From Bradyrhizobium oropedii (GTDB lineage Bacteria > Pseudomonadota > Alphaproteobacteria > Rhizobiales > Xanthobacteraceae), in assembly GCF_020889685.1 (NCBI RefSeq), contig NZ_JACMYO010000079.1, forward strand, positions 1 through 34,648: a stretch of DNA of 34,648 nucleotides, read 5' to 3'. Below, one piece after another: positions 15,618 to 24,582 of the stretch (the stretch's first letter is position 1; the number at the start of each line of letters is the position of its first letter). The notes under the pieces were generated by a model. It saw only the letters and a list, made by a program, of their open reading frames with translations, did no database searches and was not told the origin of the DNA. Made by a program: the position numbers and the translations under genes.

Positions 15618-17081
15618 CTACTTCTTCGCGACCTCGCGAAGCGTGTTGTAGACCCACTCCGCCCCCTGCTTGATCGCCTCGACGCCGATCCTTTCGTCGT
15701 TGCCGTGCATCCGGCTCAGGATGTCGTCGTCGAGCGGATAGGGATAGATGCCGTAAACCGGCACGTTGCGCTCGCGCCAGGCGGTGGCGTCGGTCCCCGC
15801 CTCGAACATTGTCGGCACCAGCACGGCGTCCTTCCAGACCCGCTTCGCGTTGCGCTCCAGCGCGGCATAGAGTTCGGTATCGACCGGCGACCCGGGCATC
15901 TTGCTCCGGATCAGATAGGCCTCCCGCGCCTCCTGCTGCGGCAGCGCGGTGACGATGCTGACCTCGATGCCGGGATCGCCGACCGCGCGCTTGATCTCGG
16001 CAATCATCTGGTCGGTCGTCGTTCCCGGAAGCAGTCGCGTGTTCACGACCGCCTTGGCGTCGCCGGGGATGACGTTGGGCTTGATGCCGGCATCGATCAT
16101 CGTGATCACCATGGTGTCGCGCAACAGGGCGTGCAGCAGCAGGCTGTCCTTGGGATTGTCGGCAACCAGTTTCTTTCCGGCCGCGTCGAGATCGGCCTGG
16201 TCCTTAGCCGCCAACAGCTGCTTGATATCGGCTGCAGTCTGTTCCGAACTGATCGGAAGCAGCGCCTTGAAATAGGCCTCGGTCGCCGGCACCAGCTTGA
16301 CGGCCGGATCGTGCACCGCGAGCTTGGCCAGCGCCGCGATCAGGCGGTCATTGGCCATCGCGCCCGCCGGGAACGGCCGCGAGGAATGGCCGGAGGGACC
16401 GGTCGCCTTCAACGCAAACGTCGCCGAGAGCTTTTCCGCCGTGGTGACGTTGATCTGGCGGACCGTGCCGTCGCGCTCCTGCAGCACATAGCCGCCTTCG
16501 TTGAGCGCGAATTCCGCGTCGATCTTGTCCCAATGGTTCTTCGCCAGCCACACCGTGCTGTACTGCCCCTGCTCCTCGTCTGCCTCGGCCAGGAAGATCA
16601 CGTCGCGTGACAGCGGCGTCTTCTCTTCCGCAAGCCGCATCACCGCGCTGGCAAAGACGGCGAGCCCGCCCTTGAAGTCCATCGCGCCGCGGCCGTAGAC
16701 GAAACCGTCCTTCTCGACGCCGGCGAACGGCTCAACGGTCCATTTCTCGCGCTCGACCGGCACGACGTCGGCGTGGGCAGCCAGCAGCACCGGCTTCTTC
16801 GAGCCGTCGCCGCGCAGCCGGGCGATGAAATGCGCGGCCTTGCCGTTCGGGGCGACGAAGATGTCGACCTCGGCGCCCAGCGGCGCGAATTGCGACTTCA
16901 GATATTCGGCGAGCGCCCGCGTATCGCCGGGGCCATTCGAGGTGTCGAAGGCGATCAGCTTCTTGAGCAACGCAACCGTCCGGTCGCCATAAGGCTCGGC
17001 GGCGGCAAAGCCGGTTCCGGAGCAGACGATGCCCGTGGCGAGCATCAAGGCTACGAAATTGTTCTTGGTCTTTGACGTCAC
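15618..17081 (-). CDS. Exported M20-family zinc peptidase (acyl-amino acid/dipeptide hydrolase-like)
   Basis: 487 residues from GTG 17081 with GGGAGGAAC upstream. The signal peptide spans about residues 1-28. The dizinc ligands and catalytic residues are present: H103-A-D105 (AAHADVVPV), D135 (GAMDFKGG), E169/E170 (EADEEQG), a distal His in RMHGNDERIG near the C-terminus. The dimerisation insert contains ATGPSGHSSRPFPAGAMAND. The family hydrolyses amide bonds of peptides or N-acyl amino acids; this member is predicted to be periplasmic. It lies 46 bases downstream of the MFS gene on the same strand, so a GNAT-MFS-M20 operon is likely. Exact substrate unknown. Confidence 0.9.
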   Translation of the reverse strand: MTSKTKNNFVALMLATGIVCSGTGFAAAEPYGDRTVALLKKLIAFDTSNGPGDTRALAEYLKSQFAPLGAEVDIFVAPNGKAAHFIARLRGDGSKKPVLLAAHADVVPVEREKWTVEPFAGVEKDGFVYGRGAMDFKGGLAVFASAVMRLAEEKTPLSRDVIFLAEADEEQGQYSTVWLAKNHWDKIDAEFALNEGGYVLQERDGTVRQINVTTAEKLSATFALKATGPSGHSSRPFPAGAMANDRLIAALAKLAVHDPAVKLVPATEAYFKALLPISSEQTAADIKQLLAAKDQADLDAAGKKLVADNPKDSLLLHALLRDTMVITMIDAGIKPNVIPGDAKAVVNTRLLPGTTTDQMIAEIKRAVGDPGIEVSIVTALPQQEAREAYLIRSKMPGSPVDTELYAALERNAKRVWKDAVLVPTMFEAGTDATAWRERNVPVYGIYPYPLDDDILSRMHGNDERIGVEAIKQGAEWVYNTLREVAKK

Positions 17082-17127
17082 GTTCTTGTTCCTCCCATTT
17101 TCTAAACCATATCCCGCGGCGTCGGCC

Positions 17128-18306
17128 TCAGGGAGCCCTCGGAAACAGCAGTTTCAGCATGGCAGCCGCGACGAGCGTCATCATGGCGAGGCCGGTGGAA
17201 AGATAAAGCGCGCTGGCATCGCCGAACCGGTCGATCACGATCGCATAGACCAACGGCGCCGCCGCGGGCAGGATGAAGCTCGGAACGATGAGCCGGCCGA
17301 CCAGCGTGCCGTAGCTGCGATGATCGAACAGGATCAGCGGCAACGTTCCCCTTGTGATGGTCAGAATGCCGTTGCAGGCGCCGTAGAGCAGCGCGAAGGC
17401 GATCCCCATCTCCTTCGATGTCCCGCTGAACAGGCCGGCAATGAAGGAGAGCGGCATGATCAGGCAGGCCATCAGATTGAGCGCGAGCGGATCGAGCCGT
17501 CCGCCGAACAGGACTTCGCAAAGGCGCGCGGCCGATTGCCCAATGCCCCGCAGTGTTGCGATCCAAACCGCCACGGTGACGGTGAGCCCGAGCCCCGAAA
17601 GCACGGCGATCATGTGGGCGGACATGCCGGCGTTCAGGAAGTTGGCTCCGGTCATGATCACGGCATAGAGCCCGCCCGCCGCCGCAAGCTGCCGGCGGCT
17701 GGCAGCGCGCGGCTGCTTCGGCGCCGCCACACCAGAGCTCGGCACGCCGGCAAACCGCTTGTTCGGAATCAGCAAGTGCAGCGGAATCGTCAGCAGCGCA
17801 AAGCCGGCATAGGCCAATACCGCAATGCGCCAGCCGAAATGTTCCGAGAGCGTATGGCCGAGCGGCCAGAACACGGTGGCGGCCAGGCCACCGAGCAGAG
17901 TGATCCCGGACATCGCGCGGCGCGCCTCCGGTCCGCCGATCCGGGCCAGCGCCGCGAACGCCGCATCGTACAGGGTCAGCCGCATGCCGAGGCCCAGAAC
18001 GATCCAGGACACGAAATAGCTGCCGATCTGATGCGAGAGGGCGAGACCGGCGCAGCCGGCCGCGTTGATCAGAGCGCCTGCGACCATGACTTCCCGGCCA
18101 CCGCGGCGATCCACGCACCTGCCCGCAAGGGGCGACACCACGCCCATCATCAAAAGCGCCGCGGCAAATCCGCCGTAGACGATGTCGCGGCCCCAGCCGA
18201 GATCCGCGGATATCTGCTCGCCGAACCCGCCGATCAGATAGTAGGTCGCGCCCCAGGAAATCAGTTGAGCCAGCCCGAGGGCGACCACGACCCGGCGTGC
18301 GATCAC
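17128..18306 (-). CDS. MFS transporter (12 TM) in a GNAT-MFS-M20 operon
   Basis: 392 residues starting at GTG 18306, whose GTGA overlaps the stop of the acetyltransferase gene, so translation is coupled. Twelve hydrophobic segments. The N-terminus is VVVALGLAQLISWGATYYLIGGFGEQISADLGWGRDIVYGGFA, with SPLAGRCVDRRGGREVMVAG as motif A. This resembles the MCT-like MFS subgroup. Inner membrane; the substrate may be the product of the coupled acetyltransferase or the peptide hydrolysed by the downstream M20 enzyme (inference from order only). Confidence 0.88.
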   Translation of the reverse strand: MIARRVVVALGLAQLISWGATYYLIGGFGEQISADLGWGRDIVYGGFAAALLMMGVVSPLAGRCVDRRGGREVMVAGALINAAGCAGLALSHQIGSYFVSWIVLGLGMRLTLYDAAFAALARIGGPEARRAMSGITLLGGLAATVFWPLGHTLSEHFGWRIAVLAYAGFALLTIPLHLLIPNKRFAGVPSSGVAAPKQPRAASRRQLAAAGGLYAVIMTGANFLNAGMSAHMIAVLSGLGLTVTVAVWIATLRGIGQSAARLCEVLFGGRLDPLALNLMACLIMPLSFIAGLFSGTSKEMGIAFALLYGACNGILTITRGTLPLILFDHRSYGTLVGRLIVPSFILPAAAPLVYAIVIDRFGDASALYLSTGLAMMTLVAAAMLKLLFPRAP

Positions 18307-18863
18307 CGGGCAGCTTCCTTGCCTGAGGGCAGCGTGGAAGCGCCCGGCCCGAGCGGCCGCTGCATCAGCACGGTGTCGACCCATTGCCCGAGTTTGAACC
18401 CGACCGACATCAAAGTGCCCGCCGGCTGAAAGCCCATGCGACGGTGCAGCGCGATCGACCCGGCGTTGCCGCTGTTGCCGATCACGGCCAGCATCTGCCG
18501 CCAAGGTCCTGCTTCCGCGCGTACTATCAGCTCTTGAAGCAGCGCCACGCCGATGCCGCGGCCGTGCAGCCCGTCAGCCACGTAGACGGAATCCTCGATG
18601 GTGTGGCGGTAGGCCGGCCGCGGCCGGTACGACGTCGCGTAGCAATAGCCGGCCACGCGGCCATCCAGCTCGGCCACGAGATACGGCAGACCTGCCGCCA
18701 GCACAGCGTTCCGGCGGCTACGCATCTCGTCCACCGTCGGCGGCACCTCCTCGAAGGTCGCGAGCCCATTGAGCACGTGATGGGCATAGATGCCCTGCAC
18801 GTCAGCCATATCGCCGTCCGTCACGTCGCGGACCACGACGCCGTTGCCGCCTGCCATCACCAT
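18303..18863 (-). CDS. GNAT acetyltransferase, phosphinothricin/methionine-sulfoximine acetyltransferase-like
   Basis: 186 residues from ATG 18863; ATG 18857 is an alternative with better spacing from AGGAAG. The Pat/Bar-like pattern is clear: YAHHVLNGLATFEEVPPTVDEMRSR, then VAELDGRVAGYCYA and YRHTIEDSVYVADGLHGRGIGVALLQELI, which contains the acetyl-CoA pyrophosphate loop (GRGIG). It ends with ALHRRMGFQPAGTLMSVGFKLGQWVDT, typical of this family. The enzymes N-acetylate small amino-acid analogues in the cytoplasm. It is the first gene of a unit with an MFS carrier and an M20 hydrolase, and is divergent from a LysR gene. Confidence 0.88.
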   Translation of the reverse strand: MVMAGGNGVVVRDVTDGDMADVQGIYAHHVLNGLATFEEVPPTVDEMRSRRNAVLAAGLPYLVAELDGRVAGYCYATSYRPRPAYRHTIEDSVYVADGLHGRGIGVALLQELIVRAEAGPWRQMLAVIGNSGNAGSIALHRRMGFQPAGTLMSVGFKLGQWVDTVLMQRPLGPGASTLPSGKEAAR

Positions 18864-18934
18864 GTCTTCCTGCCTAAGCCGTCAATATTGCCCGAGCATG
18901 CGCCACGGCGTTATATAAGTGAAGCTTTGATTGG

Positions 18935-18949
18935 TTATGCGTGGCATAA
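18935..18949. promoter_or_regulatory. LysR-type box
   Basis: TTATG-N5-CATAA, containing the T-N11-A form TATGCGTGGCATA, 11 bases before the LysR ATG at 18961 and 71 bases from the divergent GNAT start. Its position within the would-be upstream extension also supports the later LysR start. Confidence 0.5.
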
Positions 18950-18960
18950 GAGATACTTTG

Positions 18961-19854
18961 ATGAAGAACCTCAACCTCGACTATCTCGAAAGCTTCGCCG
19001 TGGTGATCGACAGCGGCAGCTTTTCCGCCGCGGCCGAGCGATTGCAACTCACGCAGCCTGCGGTGAGCCTGCAGGTGCGCCAGCTCGAGCGCAGCCTGAA
19101 CGCCACCTTGATCGAGCGGGTCGGACGACGTGCCAGGCCGACCGCCGCCGGCGTCGCCTTGCTTTCGCACATGGACCAGATCAACGCAGCCGTGACATCG
19201 GCAGTCGATGCCGTCGCGCAGCAGACGACCGGAACGGCAGGCCGTGTGCGGCTCGGCACGGGAGCGACCGCCTGCATCTTCCTGCTGCCGCCGATCCTCA
19301 GGGAGTTGCGGGCGGCAATGCCCTCGCTCGAGATCACGGTCACGACCGGCAACACCGCGGAGATCGCGCGAGCCGTCGAAGACAACACCATCGACATCGC
19401 GCTCGTCACGCTGCCGGTGTCCGGGCGCAGCTTCGAGATCACCCCGGTCATGAACGACGAGTTCGTGCTGATCGCGCCGCGCGACATGAAGCTGCCGGCG
19501 CGGATCACGCCGGAGGTGCTGGCGACCAGACCGGTCCTGCTGTTCGAGCCCGGCGGCAACACCAGGCGTACCGCGGATGAATGGCTGGCCCGCGGCGGCG
19601 TCGCGCTGAAGCCGTTGATGTCGCTCGGCAGCGTCGAGGCGATCAAGGAGATGGTGCGTGCCGGCCTCGGCTGCGCAATTCTGCCGGGCATGGCAGTCCC
19701 CGCCAGAACCAAGCCGCGCGACCTGCTCGTGCGGTCGCTGTCACCCAGACTCCATCGCCGGCTCGCGGTCCTAATCCGCCGCGACAAGCGTCTCGACCGC
19801 GGACTGCGGCAGACGTTGTCGGCGCTGAAGGGACTCTCTTCAAAGAGCAGCTAG
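18961..19854 (+). CDS. LysR-family regulator divergent from the GNAT-MFS-M20 operon
   Basis: 297 residues from ATG 18961; an upstream TTG at 18931 would put the start inside the LysR box. The HTH is LDYLESFAVVIDSGSFSAAAERLQLTQPAVSLQVRQLERSL. The effector domain has RVRLGTGATACIFLLPPILRELRAAMPSLEITVTTGNTAEI and GCAILPGMAV, a CbbR/CysB-like LysR layout. Probable activator or repressor of the divergent acetyltransferase operon. It ends at a terminator hairpin shared with the convergent DUF899 gene. Confidence 0.9.
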   Translation: MKNLNLDYLESFAVVIDSGSFSAAAERLQLTQPAVSLQVRQLERSLNATLIERVGRRARPTAAGVALLSHMDQINAAVTSAVDAVAQQTTGTAGRVRLGTGATACIFLLPPILRELRAAMPSLEITVTTGNTAEIARAVEDNTIDIALVTLPVSGRSFEITPVMNDEFVLIAPRDMKLPARITPEVLATRPVLLFEPGGNTRRTADEWLARGGVALKPLMSLGSVEAIKEMVRAGLGCAILPGMAVPARTKPRDLLVRSLSPRLHRRLAVLIRRDKRLDRGLRQTLSALKGLSSKSS

Positions 19855-19876
19855 GGAGGACGCCACCCGTCCTCCC
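19854..19876. terminator. Bidirectional terminator hairpin between LysR and DUF899 genes
   Basis: GGGAGGACG (19854-19862) / CGTCCTCCC (19868-19876), perfect 9-base stem, 5-base loop. It lies between two convergent genes; no long T-run on either side. Confidence 0.55.
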
Positions 19877-19886
19877 CATGCCCCCG

Positions 19887-20684
19887 TCACGTTGCGTTGC
19901 GTTCCTGCTCCGCGATCTTGCGGAACGCGGCCTCGCCGGCATCGGTCACCGCCGCCCACTTTGCGTTCGGCGCGGCCTCGGCCTCGTAATTGTCATGCCA
20001 GTTCCACCATTTGTAGGTCGGGCCCTGCGGATAGCCCTTCGGCGAATCCTCCCAGAGTTCCTGGCGGCCGAACGGCGTGATGTCGAGATAGCTCCACACC
20101 GTGCCCATCGACTCGTCGCCGCGGCTGTTGACGAGATAGGTGCGAAAGATCCGCTCGCCGTCGCGGACGAACACGTTATGGCCGTGCCACTCGGCGACGC
20201 CGAAATCGGCATCGAAGCTGTCGGTGATGGTGTACCACGGCATCTCCCACTCCATCCGCGCCTTCAGCCGCGCAATGTCGGCCTGCGGCGCGCGCGAGGC
20301 GTAAGCGAGGGTGGTGTCGCGCTGGTTCAGATGTGAGAGATGGCCGACTTGATCGGCGCCGAGCGAGCAACCGCGGCAGCCGTGCTCCGGCCAGCCGAAC
20401 ACGCCGGGCTCGAAGAAGGCACGGTAGATGATCAGTTGCCGGCGGCCCTCGAACAAGTCGAGCAGGCTTGCCTTGCCGTTCGGTCCTTCGAAGACATACG
20501 GCTTCTCGACCGCCATCCACGGCATCCGCCGCCGCTCCGCGGCCAGCGCGTCGCGCGCCCGCACCTGCGCCTTCTCCTTCACCAGCATCTCCAGGCGCGC
20601 CGCCTCCCACGCCTCCCGCGACACCACCGGCGGCGTCTGCATCGCCGAAAGTCCGCCACGGTCGTTTTCAGCTGATTTGCTCAT
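19887..20684 (-). CDS. DUF899 thioredoxin-like family protein
   Basis: 265 residues from ATG 20684, with AAGGAGA in front. The family pattern is strong: VVSREAWEAARLEMLVKEKA, RRRMPWMAVEKPYVFEGPNG, LLDLFEGRRQLIIYRAFFEPG, the cysteine pair C103-R-G-C106 in HGCRGCSLGAD, then YASRAPQADI and MPWYTITDSFDADFGV with the long C-terminal NWHDNYEAEA. These proteins have a thioredoxin/AhpC-like fold; the activity is not established. Cytoplasmic, no signal peptide. It is divergent from a MarR gene (215-base gap), so it may be under that regulator's control. Confidence 0.9.
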   Translation of the reverse strand: MSKSAENDRGGLSAMQTPPVVSREAWEAARLEMLVKEKAQVRARDALAAERRRMPWMAVEKPYVFEGPNGKASLLDLFEGRRQLIIYRAFFEPGVFGWPEHGCRGCSLGADQVGHLSHLNQRDTTLAYASRAPQADIARLKARMEWEMPWYTITDSFDADFGVAEWHGHNVFVRDGERIFRTYLVNSRGDESMGTVWSYLDITPFGRQELWEDSPKGYPQGPTYKWWNWHDNYEAEAAPNAKWAAVTDAGEAAFRKIAEQERNAT

Positions 20685-20856
20685 GATGATCTCCTTCTTT
20701 CGAATTGGACGAACTCGGGGACCCCAGCGCAGTTCCAGCGCCGTGGCCGTTCGTCATTGGCCATGCCGCAATCTGGCGCGGCGGCCACAACGAGTGGGAG
20801 TGACAAGTGTGTCGGGATTTTCGCGCATGCGCCCGGGTCGCTTCGATCACATTTGC

Positions 20857-20880
20857 GTAATGCTTGCACTTTGCAATTAC
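20857..20880. promoter_or_regulatory. Inverted repeat upstream of the MarR-EamA genes, candidate MarR operator
   Basis: GTAAT (20857-20861) and ATTAC (20876-20880) separated by 14 bases, with a TTGCA repeat inside. It lies 20 bases before the MarR start and in the divergent gap with DUF899. MarR proteins usually bind AT-rich palindromes of this size at their own promoters. Confidence 0.45.
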
Positions 20881-20899
20881 ATGTGCGAGCCTCGCCGCC

Positions 20900-21409
20900 A
20901 TGAAACAAGCCGCAGCCCCTGCGTCCGATGATGGCCTGAAGCTCAGCGCCTGGCTGCCCTATCGCCTATTCCTGGTCGCGGCCCAGGTCGCCCGTCCGCT
21001 GGAGAGTTTTTACAGCGAGACATTCGGATTGAGCCAGGCCGGCTGGCGCATCCTCGCCGTGATCGCCGAGCGCGATGCCGCCAATGCCTCCGAGATCGGC
21101 CGCGCCTGCGCGCTCGATCCGTTCGCGGTCAGCCGCGGCATCGGCCAGCTCACAGAACTCGGCTTCGCGGTGCGGCGTCCCGGCAAGACCGATCGCCGCT
21201 TCGCCGCGGTCAGCATCACCCGCAGCGGCCGGACCGCCTTCAACCGGATCGCCGCGCTCGGCAGTGCGATCGAGGCGCGGCTGCTTGCGCGCCTTTCAGA
21301 AGCCGAGCGAACGATTCTCGGCTCGGCCCTCACCCGGCTCGAGGGCGAGAGTGCGCGGATCGACGCCGGCGGCTGGCGCGCGCTGCTCGATGACGCCGGC
21401 GCGCCATGA
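20900..21409 (+). CDS. MarR-family transcriptional regulator
   Basis: 169 residues from ATG 20900. The winged helix is seen as FGLSQAGWRILAVIAERDAANASEIGRACALDPFAVSRGIGQLTELGFAVRRPGKTDRRFAAVSIT, with dimerisation helices on both sides. There is no cysteine near the N-terminus comparable to that of OhrR, so it probably senses a ligand such as a phenolic or drug. The stop overlaps the start of the EamA transporter (ATGA at 21406-21409), so the two are translationally coupled and the transporter is a likely target. Confidence 0.88.
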   Translation: MKQAAAPASDDGLKLSAWLPYRLFLVAAQVARPLESFYSETFGLSQAGWRILAVIAERDAANASEIGRACALDPFAVSRGIGQLTELGFAVRRPGKTDRRFAAVSITRSGRTAFNRIAALGSAIEARLLARLSEAERTILGSALTRLEGESARIDAGGWRALLDDAGAP

Positions 21410-22266
21410 CGGCCGCACTGTTCGCGCTGACCGCACTGCTCTGGGGCGGCGGCGCCCTGGCAACGGCAATGCAGGCCGGTGTCACACCGGCGCCCTGGTC
21501 CGTGGCCCTGCGCATGGTGCTCGCGGGTCTGATCCTGCTCGGCTACGGCCGACTGCGCGGCGTGCCGCTAGCGATCCCGCGCAAGGACCGGCCGGCCGTT
21601 GCGTTACAGGGCCTACTGTTCTTCGCCATTGCCTTCATCGCCTTCTATGAAGCGACCGCACGGATGCCGAGCGGCCTTGCCGCGCTGGTGCTGTCGACCT
21701 CGTCGCTATTCGCCGCCATGATCGCGCGTGCCGCGCTCGGTGTCCCGATCTCCTCCGGTTTCGTCTGGGGCGCGCTGTGCGGCATCTTGGGTCTTGCGAT
21801 CATTTTCCTGCCCGGTGCAAGCGCGCACGGAACCGCGCCGCTCGCAGGGTTTGGTTGGGCGCTCGCGGCGGCGATCGCGACCGGCGCCGGGACGACCGTC
21901 GGCGCACGCAACCAGCGTGCCGGATTGCCGGTCGTCTCCGTGCTCGCCTGGGGCGCATTCATCGGCGCTGCGGCGAGCGCGCTCTGGGCGATCGTGACAG
22001 GCACGCACTTTGCAGCCGACGTCTCGCTGACCTACGCAGCGAGCTTCCTCTATCTCGCCGTCGCCGCATCCTGCGTCACCTTCATGCTCTACTTCGAACT
22101 CGTGCGGCGGCTCGGTCCCGGTCGAGCCGCCTACACGCTCGCGCTGGTGCCGCTCGTGGCACTCATGCTGTCGGCACTGTTCGAGCACCTCACGCTCGGC
22201 TGGCCGGTGCTCGCCGGCGCCGCCGCGATCCTCGCCGGCAACGTGCTGGTGCTGGCGCGGGCCTGA
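21406..22266 (+). CDS. EamA/DMT-family exporter (10 TM)
   Basis: 286 residues, ATG 21406 overlapping the stop of the MarR gene by four bases. Two EamA repeats of five hydrophobic segments each: the first with LLWGGGALATAMQAGVTPAPWSVALRMVLAG and AFYEATARMPSGLAALVLSTSSLFAAMIAR, the second with GWALAAAIATGAGTTVGARN and TFMLYFELVRRLGPGRAAYTLALVPLVALMLS. Inner-membrane exporter of metabolites or drugs (RhtA/YdcZ-like superfamily), substrate unknown. Convergent with the next MFS gene, 37 bases apart. Confidence 0.9.
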   Translation: MTAALFALTALLWGGGALATAMQAGVTPAPWSVALRMVLAGLILLGYGRLRGVPLAIPRKDRPAVALQGLLFFAIAFIAFYEATARMPSGLAALVLSTSSLFAAMIARAALGVPISSGFVWGALCGILGLAIIFLPGASAHGTAPLAGFGWALAAAIATGAGTTVGARNQRAGLPVVSVLAWGAFIGAAASALWAIVTGTHFAADVSLTYAASFLYLAVAASCVTFMLYFELVRRLGPGRAAYTLALVPLVALMLSALFEHLTLGWPVLAGAAAILAGNVLVLARA

Positions 22267-22303
22267 ATTGAATGTCCCGCCGGCGGCAGCGCACCTCGCG
22301 GGT

Positions 22304-23553
22304 TCAGGTCGCTGGTCGACGGCACCACGCCGCGGCCGCCGGGATCATGGCGAGAAGACTGATGCCCGCCAGGACCAGGAAGACCGCCGAGTAGCCGACG
22401 GTCGCAGCGATCAAGCCGGCCAGCGGCGGCGTGATCAGGGTTGCGACATCGTAGGCGGCGTCGAACAGTCCGATGCCGGATGCGATCTGCGTGGCGGGAA
22501 CGGCACGCACCACCGGCAGCGCCAGCAGCGGATACGTCATCGACATGCCGCAGCCCGCGAGGATCGCACCGGCAATGGCGGTGTGTTCGTCGGACGCGAG
22601 CCCGAGGATCAGCATGCCGCCCGCCAGCGCCGCAAGCGCAAGCAGCACCGGACGCGGCCCGGCGGCGCGATCGCACACACCGCTGAACACCGGTCGGGCA
22701 AGCGCAAACGCCGCCAGGAAAACGAACAGCGCGATCGAGCCGTTGTGCCAGCCGCGATGCAGGAACGCGAGCACGACAAAACTGGTCGTGCCGATGTAGC
22801 TCATCACGGCGAGGCCGAAGCCCAGCGTCGGTCGCCAGATCGCCCTCAAGATCGCCGTCAGCGGCAGGACCGCCGCGCCGTGCGGCGCCGGCGCGCTCCG
22901 TTGCGCCATCAACACCAGCGGAAGACCGCCGAGCGGCACGAGCATCGTGATGACGGCCGCGACCAAGAAGCCGTCCGGCGCAAGCTGCGGCGGCAACAGC
23001 GTGGTGAAGAGATGCGCGATGTCTCCGGCAAGGCCTCCGAGCAGCGCACCGGCCGAAATGCCAGCGAAGAACAACAGCCCGACCCAAGACATCGCCCTGC
23101 CCTGTTGTGCCGGTCCAGCGAGCATCACTGCCCAGGCGGTGCCGCCGGAAAACAGGAAGCCCTGGCCGATGCCCATCGCGACGCGGCCGATCACCATCAG
23201 CCCAAGCGCCGTGATCGGCGACACCGGCAACAGCCCGGCGAGAACGTAGAACGCGCCGGAGATCGCCGCTCCGAAGAGCCCGAGCATCGTCGCGTCGCGT
23301 GCGCCCCTTCGGTCGGCGAAGCGGCCAACCAGCGGACGCGTCAACAGGGTCGCAAGGCCTTCGGCGGCCAGCACGGCGCCGGCAACGAGCGGACCGAAGC
23401 CGAGATCGGCATCGACGCGCACCGGCAACACCGCGAGCGGCGCACCAAGCTGGCCAGCCCGAACATCGCGACCAGTCCCGGCAGGAGCACGGCGCGCCTG
23501 AGGCTGGTCGGTGGAGTGCGGTCGACGGACGGCTGATGGAGGTATTGCTGCAT
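22304..23553 (-). pseudogene. MFS transporter with an N-terminal frameshift
   Basis: The correct N-terminus starts at ATG 23553 (MQQYLHQPSVD) and reads SLRRAVLLPGLVAMFGLASL, then leaves frame near 23445-23452. The remainder is in another frame from GAPLAVLPVRVDADLGFGPL through GRFADRRGARDATMLGLFGA (motif A) to the C-terminus at 22304. The total is 1250 bases, one short of a whole number of codons, so a single-base deletion explains it. When repaired the product is a 12-TM MFS protein of about 416 residues, of the YfcJ/arabinose-export-like type. A translation starting further upstream in the second frame (to 23629) would include a non-native leader. It is divergent from a LysR gene. Either real inactivation or a sequence error. 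Confidence 0.82.
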
Positions 23554-23622
23554 GGCTCGGCTCGACTTGAACAAGGAGCCGCGGAATAGACATTGAGGCT
23601 TCCAGCATTAGAATGCGCCACG

Positions 23623-24564
23623 ATGGCACTTCAGAACGGACAAAATTTCCGCAATTACGAGACCCTGGCCGGCGTCGCGGCGTTCGTTCACGCCGCCGAG
23701 CAAGGCGGATTCGCCGCCGCGGGCCGAATTCTCGGACTGTCCGGCTCCGCGGTCGGCAAGGCCGTCGGGCGCCTTGAAGCCCGCCTTGGCGTGCGCCTGC
23801 TCAACCGCACCACCCGCAAGGTGACGCTGACCGGCCCCGGCGCCGAATTCTTCCGGCGCGCCGGCAACATCCTGGCGGAGCTCGACGAGGCGGAGCAGGT
23901 CCTCGCCGAGCAACAAGGCGCGCCGCGCGGACGGCTCAAGGTCTCGCTGCCGCACAACATCGGCCAGCTGCTGGTCCCGAAGTTCGCGGAGTTCGCGCGG
24001 CTGTTTCCCGACGTCGCGCTCGATGTTCAACTCGAGGACCGCCTCGTCGACATGGTCGGCGAAGCCATCGATGTCGCCTTGCGAACCGGCGAGCTCACTG
24101 ATTCTTCGCTGATTGCGACCCGGATTGGGCCGCAGCATTTTGTGATCTGCGGCACGCCGGATTATTTCCGGCGGATGCCGCAGCCCGAGACGCCGAACGA
24201 TCTCGCGGTCCATCGCGGCGTCAGCTTCCGCGTGCCGACGACGGGCCAGATTTACCCGTGGAGTTTCTGCGGCGAGTTCGCCGGCGCGATGGCGACGGAC
24301 TCCGTGACCTTCAACAACTCCGACGGCGTGCTCGCAGCGATCCGTTCGGGCGTCGGGATCGGCCAGCTGCCGGTGATCCTTGCGCGTTCCTGCATCGCGC
24401 GCGGCGATCTGGTTGCCGTGCTGACCGATTACATGGTGCCGCGCGGTAGCGTGTGGATCGCCTGGCCGAGCAACCGCTACCGGTCGCTGGCGCAGCGCGC
24501 CTTCGTCGACTTCATCAGGCAGCAATTGCCCGACACGCTGTTCGAGCCGATCGGCAAGCCATGA
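23623..24564 (+). CDS. LysR-family regulator (CrgA-like) divergent from an MFS gene
   Basis: 313 residues from ATG 23623; an earlier in-frame start (23593) adds ten residues and is less likely. The HTH region is LAGVAAFVHAAEQGGFAAAGRILGLSGSAVGKAVGRLEARLGVRLLNRTTRKVTLT, characteristic of the large CrgA/DmlR-type LysR clade, as is LPHNIGQLLVPKFAEFARLFPDVALDVQLEDRLVDMVGEAIDVALR. The gene is divergent from the frameshifted MFS transporter with 69 bases between the starts, so autoregulation plus transporter control is likely. The next gene starts 54 bases downstream but has its own palindromic operator. Confidence 0.9.
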   Translation: MALQNGQNFRNYETLAGVAAFVHAAEQGGFAAAGRILGLSGSAVGKAVGRLEARLGVRLLNRTTRKVTLTGPGAEFFRRAGNILAELDEAEQVLAEQQGAPRGRLKVSLPHNIGQLLVPKFAEFARLFPDVALDVQLEDRLVDMVGEAIDVALRTGELTDSSLIATRIGPQHFVICGTPDYFRRMPQPETPNDLAVHRGVSFRVPTTGQIYPWSFCGEFAGAMATDSVTFNNSDGVLAAIRSGVGIGQLPVILARSCIARGDLVAVLTDYMVPRGSVWIAWPSNRYRSLAQRAFVDFIRQQLPDTLFEPIGKP

Positions 24565-24582
24565 ACGCGATCGCACCACCGA

